The translations under genes and the position numbers were made by a program. Shown here piece after piece: positions 37,339 to 46,253 of a DNA stretch of 64,000 nt. The notes under the pieces are model-generated. The model ran no database searches, was not told the DNA's origin, and saw nothing but the letters and a program-made list of their open reading frames with translations. Each line of letters opens with the position of its first letter. Position 1 is the stretch's first letter. This DNA is from an uncultured Eubacteriales bacterium. GTDB taxonomy: Bacteria; Bacillota; Clostridia; Lachnospirales; Lachnospiraceae. The DNA is taken from the NCBI GenBank assembly GCA_900545225.1, contig UQXZ01000001.1, positions 124,001 through 188,000 on the forward strand, written 5' to 3'.

Positions 37339-37345
37339 CTAACAT

Positions 37346-37380
37346 AAAAAACCGATGTCGTTATGACATCGGTTTTTTGT
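37346..37380. terminator. Bidirectional terminator between tRNA-Leu and trmB
   Basis: AAAACCGATGTCG/TGACATCGGTTTT forms a tight hairpin with T-runs on both strands. It serves the plus-strand tRNA and the minus-strand trmB, whose stop lies just beyond. Confidence 0.92.
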
Positions 37381-37382
37381 TT

Positions 37383-38030
37383 TTATCTCACATTTCTTGC
37401 AATTAACTTGCAGATTGGATTGCCTGCTTCTGAGAACTTAAGCTCATATTCAGTGCAGATATTTCCAACAAGTCTTTCAGGGTCATTGTGAAGGTCAAAT
37501 GTATAATCTACTAATTCCCATCCACACTCTTTTATTGATTCAAGTGAGAAATCAAATAAATCCCTGTTATCTGTTTTAAACTCTACAAGACCACCCTTTA
37601 CGAGAATCTTCTCATACTTACCTAAGAATCTGTCAGATGTAAGTCTTCTCTTTGCATGTCTGTCCTTTGGCCATGGATCTGAGAAGTTAAGATATATCTT
37701 GTCTACTTCTCTCTCTGCAAATGCATCTAAAATGTTGTCCGCATCCATTCTGATGAGTCTTAAATTATCAAGTTCTGCATCCTCAAGCTTTTTAAGCGCC
37801 TTTAAAAGTACACTTGAATATTTTTCAATTCCCAAGAAGTTTACATCCGGCTCTTCCTTTGCATGGCCTGTAATAAATCTTCCCTTTCCTGTACCTACTT
37901 CGATATGGAGTGGATTGTTATTTTTAAAAACCTCTTCTCTCCACTTTCCCTTTTTGAGCTCTTCATCCGTATATACGAATTCATTTGCCACCATTTCCTC
38001 TTTAGCACCGGGTATATTTCTAAGTCTCAT
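37383..38030 (-). CDS. trmB: tRNA (guanine-N7-)-methyltransferase
   Basis: The 215-residue enzyme methylates G46 of tRNA using SAM. The SAM-binding segment HIEVGTGKGRFITGHA lies near 42-57, and the signature FSDPWPKDRHAKRRL near 118-132 is diagnostic. AGGAG precedes the ATG. It is a single-gene unit. Confidence 0.95.
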   Translation of the reverse strand: MRLRNIPGAKEEMVANEFVYTDEELKKGKWREEVFKNNNPLHIEVGTGKGRFITGHAKEEPDVNFLGIEKYSSVLLKALKKLEDAELDNLRLIRMDADNILDAFAEREVDKIYLNFSDPWPKDRHAKRRLTSDRFLGKYEKILVKGGLVEFKTDNRDLFDFSLESIKECGWELVDYTFDLHNDPERLVGNICTEYELKFSEAGNPICKLIARNVR

Positions 38031-38246
38031 TACGTTCTCCTACTATATATTTTAATTTTATATTTTTGAATTATATAAATGTGATATAATTAATTTTTAT
38101 ACAAGTTATTGTTATATAACTGCTGTACTAAAAATACATATTTAAATATATATATAAATATTTATTTTAAAAGCATGTTTATTTAAACATATTCGTATAT
38201 TATATAACATACACGTACAATAAAACAAACAACTATGAGGTTATTT

Positions 38247-39632
38247 ATGAAACATCATCATGCAGCAGGCTTTTTACGGTCTGTACAGTATAAGATAATC
38301 GCTGTTCTTGCTTTTTTTGCGATTATAACATCATTTATCTTTACTTCGACTTCGAGAGTTGAAGCCGATGAATTAGAATGGCCTGAAGCACCTGAGCTTG
38401 TATCGGGTGCCGCAATATTAATGGATGCCGATACAGGAGCTATACTTTATGAAAAAAATGCCTATGAACGAAATTATCCCGCATCCACAACTAAGATTCT
38501 TACAGGACTTTTAGTTGCACAGAATAATGCACTTTCAGATGTTGTTACATTTTCATCTGAAGCTGCCAATTCTGTTTCACTTGAGGATGCTACTCTTGCA
38601 TCCAAGACAGGAGAACAGTTTACGGTTGAGCAGGCATTATACGGATTGTTATTACATTCAGCAAATGAAATGGCATATGCACTTGCTGAGCACACATCCG
38701 GTTCATTATCAGCATTCGTTGATAAAATGAATGAAACTGCAAAAAATGCCGGTGCACTTGATACACACTTCGCCAATGCCAGTGGTCTCTACGATGCAAA
38801 CCACTATACAACAGCATATGACATGGCTCTTATCGCAAGAATGTGTTTCAATAATCCGACATTCTTAACAATCGATTCGGCCACAACATATACCATTCCA
38901 GCTACTAACAAAACAAGTCAGGAAAGAGTATTTAACAACCGAAATCTTTTACTTCCAGGACGTTTATACGGATATGAATATTGTGTAGGTGGTAAGACCG
39001 GTTTCGTAGGTGAAGGCGGTTACACATATGTATCATATGCCATGAAAAATGGAATGAGACTTATCTGCGTATGTTTCAAATCAACTGCTGACGGAAGATT
39101 TCAAGATGCGAAATCACTGTTTGAATGGGGATTTAATCATTTTACAAAGATACCTATTACAGGTACTGCCCTTATCTCACAATTTTCAACAATCTCATAC
39201 CTCAGCTCAACACGATTTAATTCAAAGAGTGTTGTATCAGGATTTGACGGTTCATATGTAACTGTTCCTAAGGATACTTCCCTCGGTCAGGTTGCAATCG
39301 CAGAGGATTCAAAGCATGATGTTCATTCAACAGATACTGAAGTTGATGTTCCTATTAACTTTATGTACGGTGACCATGTAGTTGGAACTGCCAACATTAC
39401 ATTCTCATCTGCAGAAAGTAATCAGGATGAATCATCATTACTTCCATATGCAGACTCTTCTAACAGCTCCAATTCATCACAGCCATTTGCTGTAGTAATA
39501 AATGTATGGATTGTGGTTATTGCCTTAGTTTCCGTTACGGTAATTATAATATTTGTCAGAAGAAAGAAAATGATCGACGAAAAATCTCCTGCCAAGTTCA
39601 GAAGAAAAAGACATTATAAAAAACACAGATAA
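38247..39632 (+). CDS. D-alanyl-D-alanine carboxypeptidase (PBP5/DacF-type)
   Basis: The protein of about 461 residues trims pentapeptide stems of peptidoglycan. It has an N-terminal hydrophobic signal/anchor, active-site motifs SxxK as PASTTKI, SxN as HSANEMA, and KTG as GGKTGFVG. A C-terminal helix (VINVWIVVIALVSVTVIIIF) is followed by a basic tail that would anchor it to the membrane. ATG 38247 is preferred because GAGG lies 6 bases upstream; an ATG four codons earlier overlaps that site. It is a monocistronic plus-strand gene with its own terminator. Confidence 0.93.
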   Translation: MKHHHAAGFLRSVQYKIIAVLAFFAIITSFIFTSTSRVEADELEWPEAPELVSGAAILMDADTGAILYEKNAYERNYPASTTKILTGLLVAQNNALSDVVTFSSEAANSVSLEDATLASKTGEQFTVEQALYGLLLHSANEMAYALAEHTSGSLSAFVDKMNETAKNAGALDTHFANASGLYDANHYTTAYDMALIARMCFNNPTFLTIDSATTYTIPATNKTSQERVFNNRNLLLPGRLYGYEYCVGGKTGFVGEGGYTYVSYAMKNGMRLICVCFKSTADGRFQDAKSLFEWGFNHFTKIPITGTALISQFSTISYLSSTRFNSKSVVSGFDGSYVTVPKDTSLGQVAIAEDSKHDVHSTDTEVDVPINFMYGDHVVGTANITFSSAESNQDESSLLPYADSSNSSNSSQPFAVVINVWIVVIALVSVTVIIIFVRRKKMIDEKSPAKFRRKRHYKKHR

Positions 39633-39634
39633 AT

Positions 39635-39675
39635 AAAAATCCCACTTTACCATATGTGTAAAGTGGGATTTTTTA
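39635..39675 (+). terminator. Terminator after the carboxypeptidase gene
   Basis: AAAAATCCCACTTTAC pairs with GTAAAGTGGGATTTTT around a 7-base loop, then a T-run. Confidence 0.93.
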
Positions 39676-39763
39676 TACTTATAATTAAATAAATATTTAA
39701 TTATTTAAAATTGTTCTTTCAGATAATTTTAATCGCTGATTTCATATCAGCATCTTTTAATAT

Positions 39764-41194
39764 TTACTCTCCGAAGCTGTGTATCTGTTTTCTCATCTTG
39801 AAAAACTTATGTGTTTCAGATGCAGCAACTCCGCTAAGTGCGAACATGGCTATCATATTCGGTATGGCCATAAGACCGTTAAATATACTTGCTGATGTCC
39901 ATACGGCACTTACTGTCATGTATGGGCCGATAAATACGGCTGCAATATAGAGTATTCTGAATACAGTGATAACTGCCTTTTTACCACCTGTGAGGTACTC
40001 GAGACATTTTTCACTATAATGACACCATCCTAAGATAGTCGTAAATGCAAAGAATACAAGACTGATCATTAAGATAAAGCTTGAGACCTGTGGATGGAAA
40101 GGAAGTCCCTCTCTGAAGGCATATGTTGTAACCTGAACACCTTCAAGGCCTTCAACCTGCCATGCACCTGTAATTACGATTGCAAGTCCTGTCATTGTAC
40201 AAATGATGATTGTATCAATGAATGTACCTGTCATACTTACAAGTCCCTGTCTTACAGGTTCTTTTGTCTTTGCTGATGCAGCTGCAATAGGTCCTGTACC
40301 TAAACCTGCTTCATTTGAGAAAATACCCCTCGCAATACCACTCTGTATTGCGACAAATATTCCTCCCACTACTCCACCGGTTACTGCCGCAGGATCAAAT
40401 GCTCCCTTTATGATAGTTCCAAATGCTGCAGGTACGGCAGTTACATTTGTTAATATTAAAATTAAAATAGTAACAAAGTATAATATTGCCATAAATGGAA
40501 CGATAACTTCACTTACTGTGGCAATTCTCTTGATTCCACCGATAAGTACGATACCTACAACAACTGTAAGAATGATTGAAGCAATAATTGTAACAAGTGA
40601 ATATGTTCCAATACCCGGAATTGCCACTGTGTAAGCATTATTAGGATCAAAGAAATCTCTTAAAGCACTTGTTACACCATTTACCTGTGTAAATGTACCT
40701 GTACCGAGTAAAGCTGCAAGAGGACATAATACTGCAAATAATACAGCAAGCCACTTCCAGCCCTTACCCATTCCTCTTTCGATATAGTAGAACGGACCAC
40801 CAAGGGCATGTCCTGTCTTAGGATCTACAGTTCTGTATTTGATAGTTAATAAGCCTTCTGTATACTTTGTAGCCATACCTACAAATGCTGCAATTAACAT
40901 CCAGAATAAAGCTCCAGGACCACCTAATGCAATGGCTGTGGCAACACCAACGATGTTACCTGTACCAATTGTTGCTGAAAGCGATGTGCAAAGGGCTGCG
41001 AAGCTGGATACTTCACCCTTTCCACCTTTTTCATTTCTTACCATCCATCTTAATGCAAGTGGAAGCTTTCTCACCTGAATTAAACCTAAACGAATGGTGA
41101 GAAGCGTTCCACCCACGAGGATAAGAGCCATAAGCGGTATTCCCCAGACATAATTCTCAACCGTGGACAGAAAGTCACTAATTGCTCCCCACAT
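39764..41194 (-). CDS. AGCS-family sodium:alanine/glycine symporter (copy 1)
   Basis: The 476-residue protein with about 11 transmembrane helices belongs to the alanine-or-glycine:cation symporter family. Signatures are SSFAALCTSLSATIGTGNIVG near 65-85 and GIARGIFSNEAGLGTGP near 300. It imports alanine or glycine with sodium. ATG 41194 has AAAGGGG 6 bases upstream; the frame extends five codons. A close paralog with the same layout lies 2.5 kb upstream, separated by a DUF1275 gene. Confidence 0.94.
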   Translation of the reverse strand: MWGAISDFLSTVENYVWGIPLMALILVGGTLLTIRLGLIQVRKLPLALRWMVRNEKGGKGEVSSFAALCTSLSATIGTGNIVGVATAIALGGPGALFWMLIAAFVGMATKYTEGLLTIKYRTVDPKTGHALGGPFYYIERGMGKGWKWLAVLFAVLCPLAALLGTGTFTQVNGVTSALRDFFDPNNAYTVAIPGIGTYSLVTIIASIILTVVVGIVLIGGIKRIATVSEVIVPFMAILYFVTILILILTNVTAVPAAFGTIIKGAFDPAAVTGGVVGGIFVAIQSGIARGIFSNEAGLGTGPIAAASAKTKEPVRQGLVSMTGTFIDTIIICTMTGLAIVITGAWQVEGLEGVQVTTYAFREGLPFHPQVSSFILMISLVFFAFTTILGWCHYSEKCLEYLTGGKKAVITVFRILYIAAVFIGPYMTVSAVWTSASIFNGLMAIPNMIAMFALSGVAASETHKFFKMRKQIHSFGE

Positions 41195-41353
41195 AATATC
41201 CCCTTTCAATATTCATATTTAAACGCGAACAACTATTGTGTTTACGCTGTTAAAACATTTTCATACTTTTTACGTTAAAACATATACGGAGTACATTATA
41301 ACAGAACAAAATAAATTTTGGGCACAAAATAACGATATTCTGTATTAATAAAT

Positions 41354-41390
41354 AAAAAAGACATTGAGATACTTTCCCAATGTCTTTTCA
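41354..41390 (-). terminator. Terminator after the DUF1275 gene
   Basis: AAAAGACATTG pairs with CAATGTCTTTT; T-runs flank it on both strands. Confidence 0.85.
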
Positions 41391-42077
41391 TTATAATTCT
41401 GACTGATTTTTTTCTAATTTCTTTTTGTCATCATCATTTTTAAACATGATAATTAATACAACAATTAAAAGTGCCGGTGAAAGAAGGAGACCGTAACCAC
41501 CCATTACCATAATCAGTCTGCTCTCTATAAATGCACCTGCAACAAATGCAACTATTATTCCAAAATATAAGTAAGCCTGCCTAAGATATGATTTATCACG
41601 TGTATTAAAATACTCACCAATATTGAAGATACCGCTTCTTAAATTACCTACACACATTGTTGTGGAAACAATATGGCCGTGTATTTTTCTGAATGACTCA
41701 ATCTGAATTCCACAGGCAAATGAAATAATAATATTGGCCATGTTATTTAAGGTTGATGGTATAAAAAGTGCTACTATCAGCGCTATGGCCTCTATTAAAA
41801 CAGAAATCTGTCGCCAGTGAAAATGTAAAAATGATTTCCTTCTGTTAATAATATCAGAAATAATTATACCGCCTGCAAAAGCCAGAACAGGCCATAAAAA
41901 TCTCAATGCGGCATAATAATCTCCATTTCCGATACCCAGTCCAAGGAATATAATATTTCCTGTCTGAGCATTTGCAAAAACATGTCCTCTGCAAAGGTAT
42001 GAATATGCATCCATACATCCGCCGGATAATGCCAACAAAATTCCACATGGAATTGAGTCAGAAATTTGTCTACTCAT
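41391..42077 (-). CDS. YoaK/DUF1275-family membrane protein
   Basis: The 228-residue protein has about six transmembrane helices. The typical DUF1275 segments are GGCMDAYSYLCRGHVFANAQTGNIIFLG near 20-47 and the later TTMCVGNLRSG. The family is of unknown function and is related in fold to transporters. It stands alone between two terminators, between the two AGCS paralogs. Confidence 0.9.
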   Translation of the reverse strand: MSRQISDSIPCGILLALSGGCMDAYSYLCRGHVFANAQTGNIIFLGLGIGNGDYYAALRFLWPVLAFAGGIIISDIINRRKSFLHFHWRQISVLIEAIALIVALFIPSTLNNMANIIISFACGIQIESFRKIHGHIVSTTMCVGNLRSGIFNIGEYFNTRDKSYLRQAYLYFGIIVAFVAGAFIESRLIMVMGGYGLLLSPALLIVVLIIMFKNDDDKKKLEKNQSEL

Positions 42078-42183
42078 TACAAAACTCCATTTATCATTAT
42101 GTAATCTTAATATTGCTCTATTTTGTCCTATTTAAATAAAATTTACAACCCACAAAAGCCATATTTTATGCATATTTTCACAA

Positions 42184-42280
42184 TAAAAAATCCCAGGTGA
42201 TTTATTGTGACTTTTACATCTTTTGCCCGCAACATTTGCGGTTTAAAATGTAGCTTTCCAATAAACACCTGAGATTTTTA
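42184..42280 (-). terminator. Long-stem terminator after AGCS copy 2
   Basis: TCCCAGGTG-TTTATTG pairs with CAATAAA-CACCTGAGA across about 50 bases that can fold further; the minus strand ends with TTTTTTATTG. Confidence 0.7.
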
Positions 42281-42297
42281 TATTTTATAATTCCAAT

Positions 42298-43731
42298 TTA
42301 TGATTCTAAATTGTGAATTGATTTCCTTGATTTGAAAAATTTCTTCGTTTCAAATACGACGACACCATTCAGAGCGAACATAGCAATCATATTTGGAATC
42401 GCCATAAGTCCGTTGAATATGTCCGCAATTGTCCATACTGCACTTACTGTCATGTAAGGTCCGATAAATACAGCAATGATATAACATACTCTGAAGATCA
42501 TGATGGCAGTCTTTTTACCGCCTGTAAGATATTCAAGACATCTCTCACTGTAGTAATCCCAGCCTAAAATTGTTGTAAATGCAAAGAATACAAGACATAT
42601 CATAAGAATGAAGCTTGAAACCTGAGGTGCAAATGGAAGACCATTCTGGAATGCATATGTTGTAACCTGAACACCTTCAAGGTTGTCAACCTGCCATGCA
42701 CCTGTAAGTACAATTGCAAGACCTGTCATAGTACAGATAATGATTGTATCAATAAATGTACCTGTCATACTTACAAGGCCCTGTCTTACAGGCTCTTTCG
42801 TCTTAGCTGCTGCAGCTGCGATAGGTGCACTACCAAGACCTGCTTCATTTGAGAAAATACCTCTCGCAATACCACTCTGCATTGCTACGAAGAAACTTCC
42901 CACTACACCACCCGTAACTGCCATAGGGTCAAATGCACCATGTACAATAGTAGCTACGGCAGCAGGTAACTTATCTACATTACAAAGAATGAGAATAAGA
43001 ATTGTAATAAAGTATGCGATAGCCATAAATGGAACGATTACTTCACTTACCTTTGCAATTCTCTTAATACCACCGATAAGTACTACTGCAACAACTGCTG
43101 CAAGAATAATAGAAGCAATAATTACAACGATGGAATATGTTCCGATAAATGGGATCTCTACCTTAAGTGCATCACCGTTAGGATCGAAGAATCCTGTTAC
43201 TGCACTTGTAATACCGTTAACCTGACTGAATGTTCCGATACCGAAAAGACCTACACATACACCGAAGAATGCAAATAACTTAGCAAGCCATTTCCAGTTC
43301 TTACCCATTCCACGTTCAATATAGTAGAAAGGACCACCAAGTGAATGTCCTGTCTTAGGATCTACTGTTCTATACTTGATTGAAAGAACACCTTCAGCGT
43401 ATTTTGTTGCCATTCCTACGAATGCTGCAATAAGCATCCAGAATAACGCTCCAGGACCACCAAGACCGATAGCTGTTGCAACACCGACAATGTTACCTGT
43501 ACCGATTGTCGCTGAAAGAGCTGTACAGAGAGCAGCGAAGCTTGATACTTCACCCTTTCCGCCATTCTCGTTTTTTACCATCCATTTAAGAGCAAGTGGT
43601 AATTTACGTGTCTGCACCACTCCGAGTCTAATGGTTAGAAGAAGTCCGCCTGTAAGGATAAGTACCATAAGAGGAATACCCCATACGAAACTATCAACAG
43701 CAGACAAAAAATCATTGAAAGCTGACCACAT
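42298..43731 (-). CDS. AGCS-family sodium:alanine/glycine symporter (copy 2)
   Basis: The 477-residue paralog of the symporter at 39764-41194 shares nearly the same N-terminus, the SATIGTGNIVGVATAI motif and the GIARGIFSNEAGLG motif. Differences cluster in the extracellular loop near residues 165-185 (GVCVGLFGIGTFSQVNG versus PLAALLGTGTFTQVNG) and the C-tail. The pair arose by duplication; different substrates or expression are possible but not shown. AAAGGG lies upstream with a long spacer of about 12 bases. Confidence 0.94.
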   Translation of the reverse strand: MWSAFNDFLSAVDSFVWGIPLMVLILTGGLLLTIRLGVVQTRKLPLALKWMVKNENGGKGEVSSFAALCTALSATIGTGNIVGVATAIGLGGPGALFWMLIAAFVGMATKYAEGVLSIKYRTVDPKTGHSLGGPFYYIERGMGKNWKWLAKLFAFFGVCVGLFGIGTFSQVNGITSAVTGFFDPNGDALKVEIPFIGTYSIVVIIASIILAAVVAVVLIGGIKRIAKVSEVIVPFMAIAYFITILILILCNVDKLPAAVATIVHGAFDPMAVTGGVVGSFFVAMQSGIARGIFSNEAGLGSAPIAAAAAKTKEPVRQGLVSMTGTFIDTIIICTMTGLAIVLTGAWQVDNLEGVQVTTYAFQNGLPFAPQVSSFILMICLVFFAFTTILGWDYYSERCLEYLTGGKKTAIMIFRVCYIIAVFIGPYMTVSAVWTIADIFNGLMAIPNMIAMFALNGVVVFETKKFFKSRKSIHNLES

Positions 43732-43862
43732 AAGAATTCATATCCCTTTCTGAATTAATTAAAATAATCACACACTCATAAAACCTTACGATTATTTTGA
43801 TATACCAAATGATTATATAATAAAATTATAAAAATTTATAGTATTTTTATTTTTTTATTAAT

Positions 43863-44093
43863 TTATTCATCAAATTCAACTTCAAGCATATGCCCTCTGC
43901 TTGTTTCTCTTATATCTGTTACGATACCCTTACGTGATTTTAATCTTTCCATGGTTGTATAATTGGCTGACATTGCCACAGCCGGTTCAACCGTATAATA
44001 GTAGCTGGCAGGAAGCTTACCCTCCGTAACCTCTACCTCATCTCCTATTTTGACAAGTCCCTTTCTTGCCATTGTGAAATCCATTTTTCTCAT
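43863..44093 (-). CDS. Small conserved-looking protein of unknown function
   Basis: The 76-residue protein has no signal peptide or membrane segment. It reads like a small beta-rich domain: KIGDEVEVTEGKLPASYYYT, then RLKSRKGIVTDIRETSRGHMLEVEFDE, with a DEVEV/GIVTDI pattern similar to KOW or SH3-like folds. ACGGAG precedes the ATG by 6 bases. It sits 12 bases after the recG stop and is likely the last gene of that unit. I do not recognise the family. Confidence 0.7.
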   Translation of the reverse strand: MRKMDFTMARKGLVKIGDEVEVTEGKLPASYYYTVEPAVAMSANYTTMERLKSRKGIVTDIRETSRGHMLEVEFDE

Positions 44094-44105
44094 AGTTACT
44101 CCGTT

Positions 44106-46181
44106 TTATAAATTCAGCTCGTCATCGCGGTTTCTCAGATATTCTTTCAAATGTTCCCTGATTTTCACATATTTACTGCTCTCAAGTTCAGGATCAACAC
44201 CGACTATTTCATCAACATATGATTTTGCATTTTCAAATATCTCAGTATCCCTTTCAGGATCTGCCATTGCAAATAATATTTCTCCGCTCTGACGCACTCC
44301 GAAGAAATCTCCAGGACCTCGAAGTTTTAAATCATCCTCTGCAATTTTAAATCCGTCATTTGTTGAGCTTATTACCTTTAATCGGTTTTTAGCATTTTCT
44401 CCCTTAGAATCAGATAAGAACATACAATATGACTGAAGATTTCCTCTTCCTACTCTTCCTCTTAACTGATGAAGTGTTGAAAGTCCAAATCTATCTGCGT
44501 TATATATAAGCATTATTGTTGCATTTGGTACATTTACACCAACTTCTATAACTGTAGTGGAAACAAGGATATTTGTTTCTCCCTTTGCAAAATGTTCCAT
44601 TATGTCTATTTTTTCAGACGGAGACATTTTACCGTGAAGTATGCCTGTCTTTATATCTTTTGGTAAATGTTCCTTAAAATCTTCCGCAACCGTATATACA
44701 TCCGCTGCATCTATATCTTCATTCTTCTCTATCATAGGACAGATAATATAAGCCTGTTGTCCTGCACGGATATGCTTCTCCATAAATGAATATACATTTG
44801 GCATATATCCCGAATCAATTACCGCATTTTTTATTGGAAGTCTTCCATGTGGCATTACATCCATAACAGAGATATCCAGATCCCCATATATTATCCACGC
44901 AAGAGTTCTCGGTATCGGAGTTGCACTCATTACAAGAACATTACAGGAAATATTTTCATCAGAACCCTTATTTCTAAGATTCTTTCTTTGATTTACACCA
45001 AATCTGTGCTGCTCATCGGTAATTGCCAGTGCAAGATTGTTAAATCTCACCCTGCCCTGAATAACTGCATGGGTACCGATTACAATATCAATTTCACCAC
45101 TTTCCATCTCTTCATATATTCGTTTCTTTTCTGATGAATCAATGGCACTTGTAAGTAATGCAACTTTAATACTTAAGTTATTTTTCTCAATTAACTTCTG
45201 AAGTTCGTTATATTCCTGAACTGCCAAAACCTCAGTAGGCGCCATTAATGCCCCCTGATATCCTGCAAATACAGTATCAAGTAAAGCGATAAATGCAACT
45301 ATGGTCTTACCTGAGCCAACATCTCCATGCAGAAGCCTGTTCATAGGTCCCGGAGATGATAAATCGTGCCTTATGTTTTCTACCGCACTCTTCTGGCTGT
45401 CAGTAAGCTCATATTGAAGTGATTTGATTATATCGTCGGTTTTCTCACTTTTTTCTATTATATAAGAATTGTTAATTTCTTCATTTAACAGCTTCTGCCT
45501 ACGAACCGCCAGCATAAACATGAAAAACTCATCGAATATAACTCTTTTTCGAGCTTCATTAAGTTCTTCCATATCTTTTGGAAAATGCATTGAATATACA
45601 GATTCAGATGTATCTATAAGCCCGAAGCGATCTCTTACATTTTCATCTAAATAATCATCCTGAAAATTGTTCCCTGTTTTATCAAATGCACCATTTACAG
45701 CCTTTACAACTGCATTATTGGAAAGACCCTTTGTAAGACCGTATACAGGCTTTAATTTACCGGCAAGGCTTTCGTAATCAGCAAGAGAATATACCTTAGG
45801 CTGCTCCAGTGTAAAATTCTCTCCTGAATGAACCAGTCGCCCTCTGAACACAAAGCGCATGCCTTTTTTTACAGTATTAATTATATATGGCATATTAAAC
45901 CATATACATTTGATGCCTCTTCCGTCTATATCCTTTGCAATACAGGAAACTATGCTCTTTTTACCAAATCTCTTCAAATCAGGCTTATTGTATATCACAC
46001 AGTCCACAGCCACATTCTGTCCGACCTGTGCGTATGTAATATCACTTATAAGCTGTGGTGACTTAAATAACTCATAATCCCTCGGATAATAGCTTATTAA
46101 ATCTTCAACTGTATTAATTCCAACTTTAGAAAACAGTGTGGCTGTCTTATCGCCTATTCCCTTTATTTCTTTAATATCCAT
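44106..46181 (-). CDS. recG: ATP-dependent DNA helicase RecG
   Basis: The 691-residue superfamily 2 helicase remodels stalled replication forks. It has a wedge/OB N-terminal region starting with a helix-hairpin-helix-like IKGIGDKTATLFSKVGI, Walker A GDVGSGKT near 290, a DEQHRFGV box (DEQH), SATPIPRT, and C-terminal motifs HQLRGRVGRG. The ribosome binding site is weak (AAGAAAAAT before ATG). It lies downstream of yloV but a terminator at 46200-46246 separates them. Confidence 0.97.
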   Translation of the reverse strand: MDIKEIKGIGDKTATLFSKVGINTVEDLISYYPRDYELFKSPQLISDITYAQVGQNVAVDCVIYNKPDLKRFGKKSIVSCIAKDIDGRGIKCIWFNMPYIINTVKKGMRFVFRGRLVHSGENFTLEQPKVYSLADYESLAGKLKPVYGLTKGLSNNAVVKAVNGAFDKTGNNFQDDYLDENVRDRFGLIDTSESVYSMHFPKDMEELNEARKRVIFDEFFMFMLAVRRQKLLNEEINNSYIIEKSEKTDDIIKSLQYELTDSQKSAVENIRHDLSSPGPMNRLLHGDVGSGKTIVAFIALLDTVFAGYQGALMAPTEVLAVQEYNELQKLIEKNNLSIKVALLTSAIDSSEKKRIYEEMESGEIDIVIGTHAVIQGRVRFNNLALAITDEQHRFGVNQRKNLRNKGSDENISCNVLVMSATPIPRTLAWIIYGDLDISVMDVMPHGRLPIKNAVIDSGYMPNVYSFMEKHIRAGQQAYIICPMIEKNEDIDAADVYTVAEDFKEHLPKDIKTGILHGKMSPSEKIDIMEHFAKGETNILVSTTVIEVGVNVPNATIMLIYNADRFGLSTLHQLRGRVGRGNLQSYCMFLSDSKGENAKNRLKVISSTNDGFKIAEDDLKLRGPGDFFGVRQSGEILFAMADPERDTEIFENAKSYVDEIVGVDPELESSKYVKIREHLKEYLRNRDDELNL

Positions 46182-46199
46182 ATTTTTCTTACTTTAGTA

Positions 46200-46246
46200 A
46201 TAAAAAACCATTGAAGCAAATGTATTAACATTTTCAACAATGGTCT
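46200..46246 (-). terminator. Terminator after yloV
   Basis: ACCATTG-GAAAATGT pairs with ACATTT-CAATGGT; the minus strand continues TTTTTTATT. It lies inside the 72-base yloV-recG gap. Confidence 0.75.
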
Positions 46247-46253
46247 TTATGGG

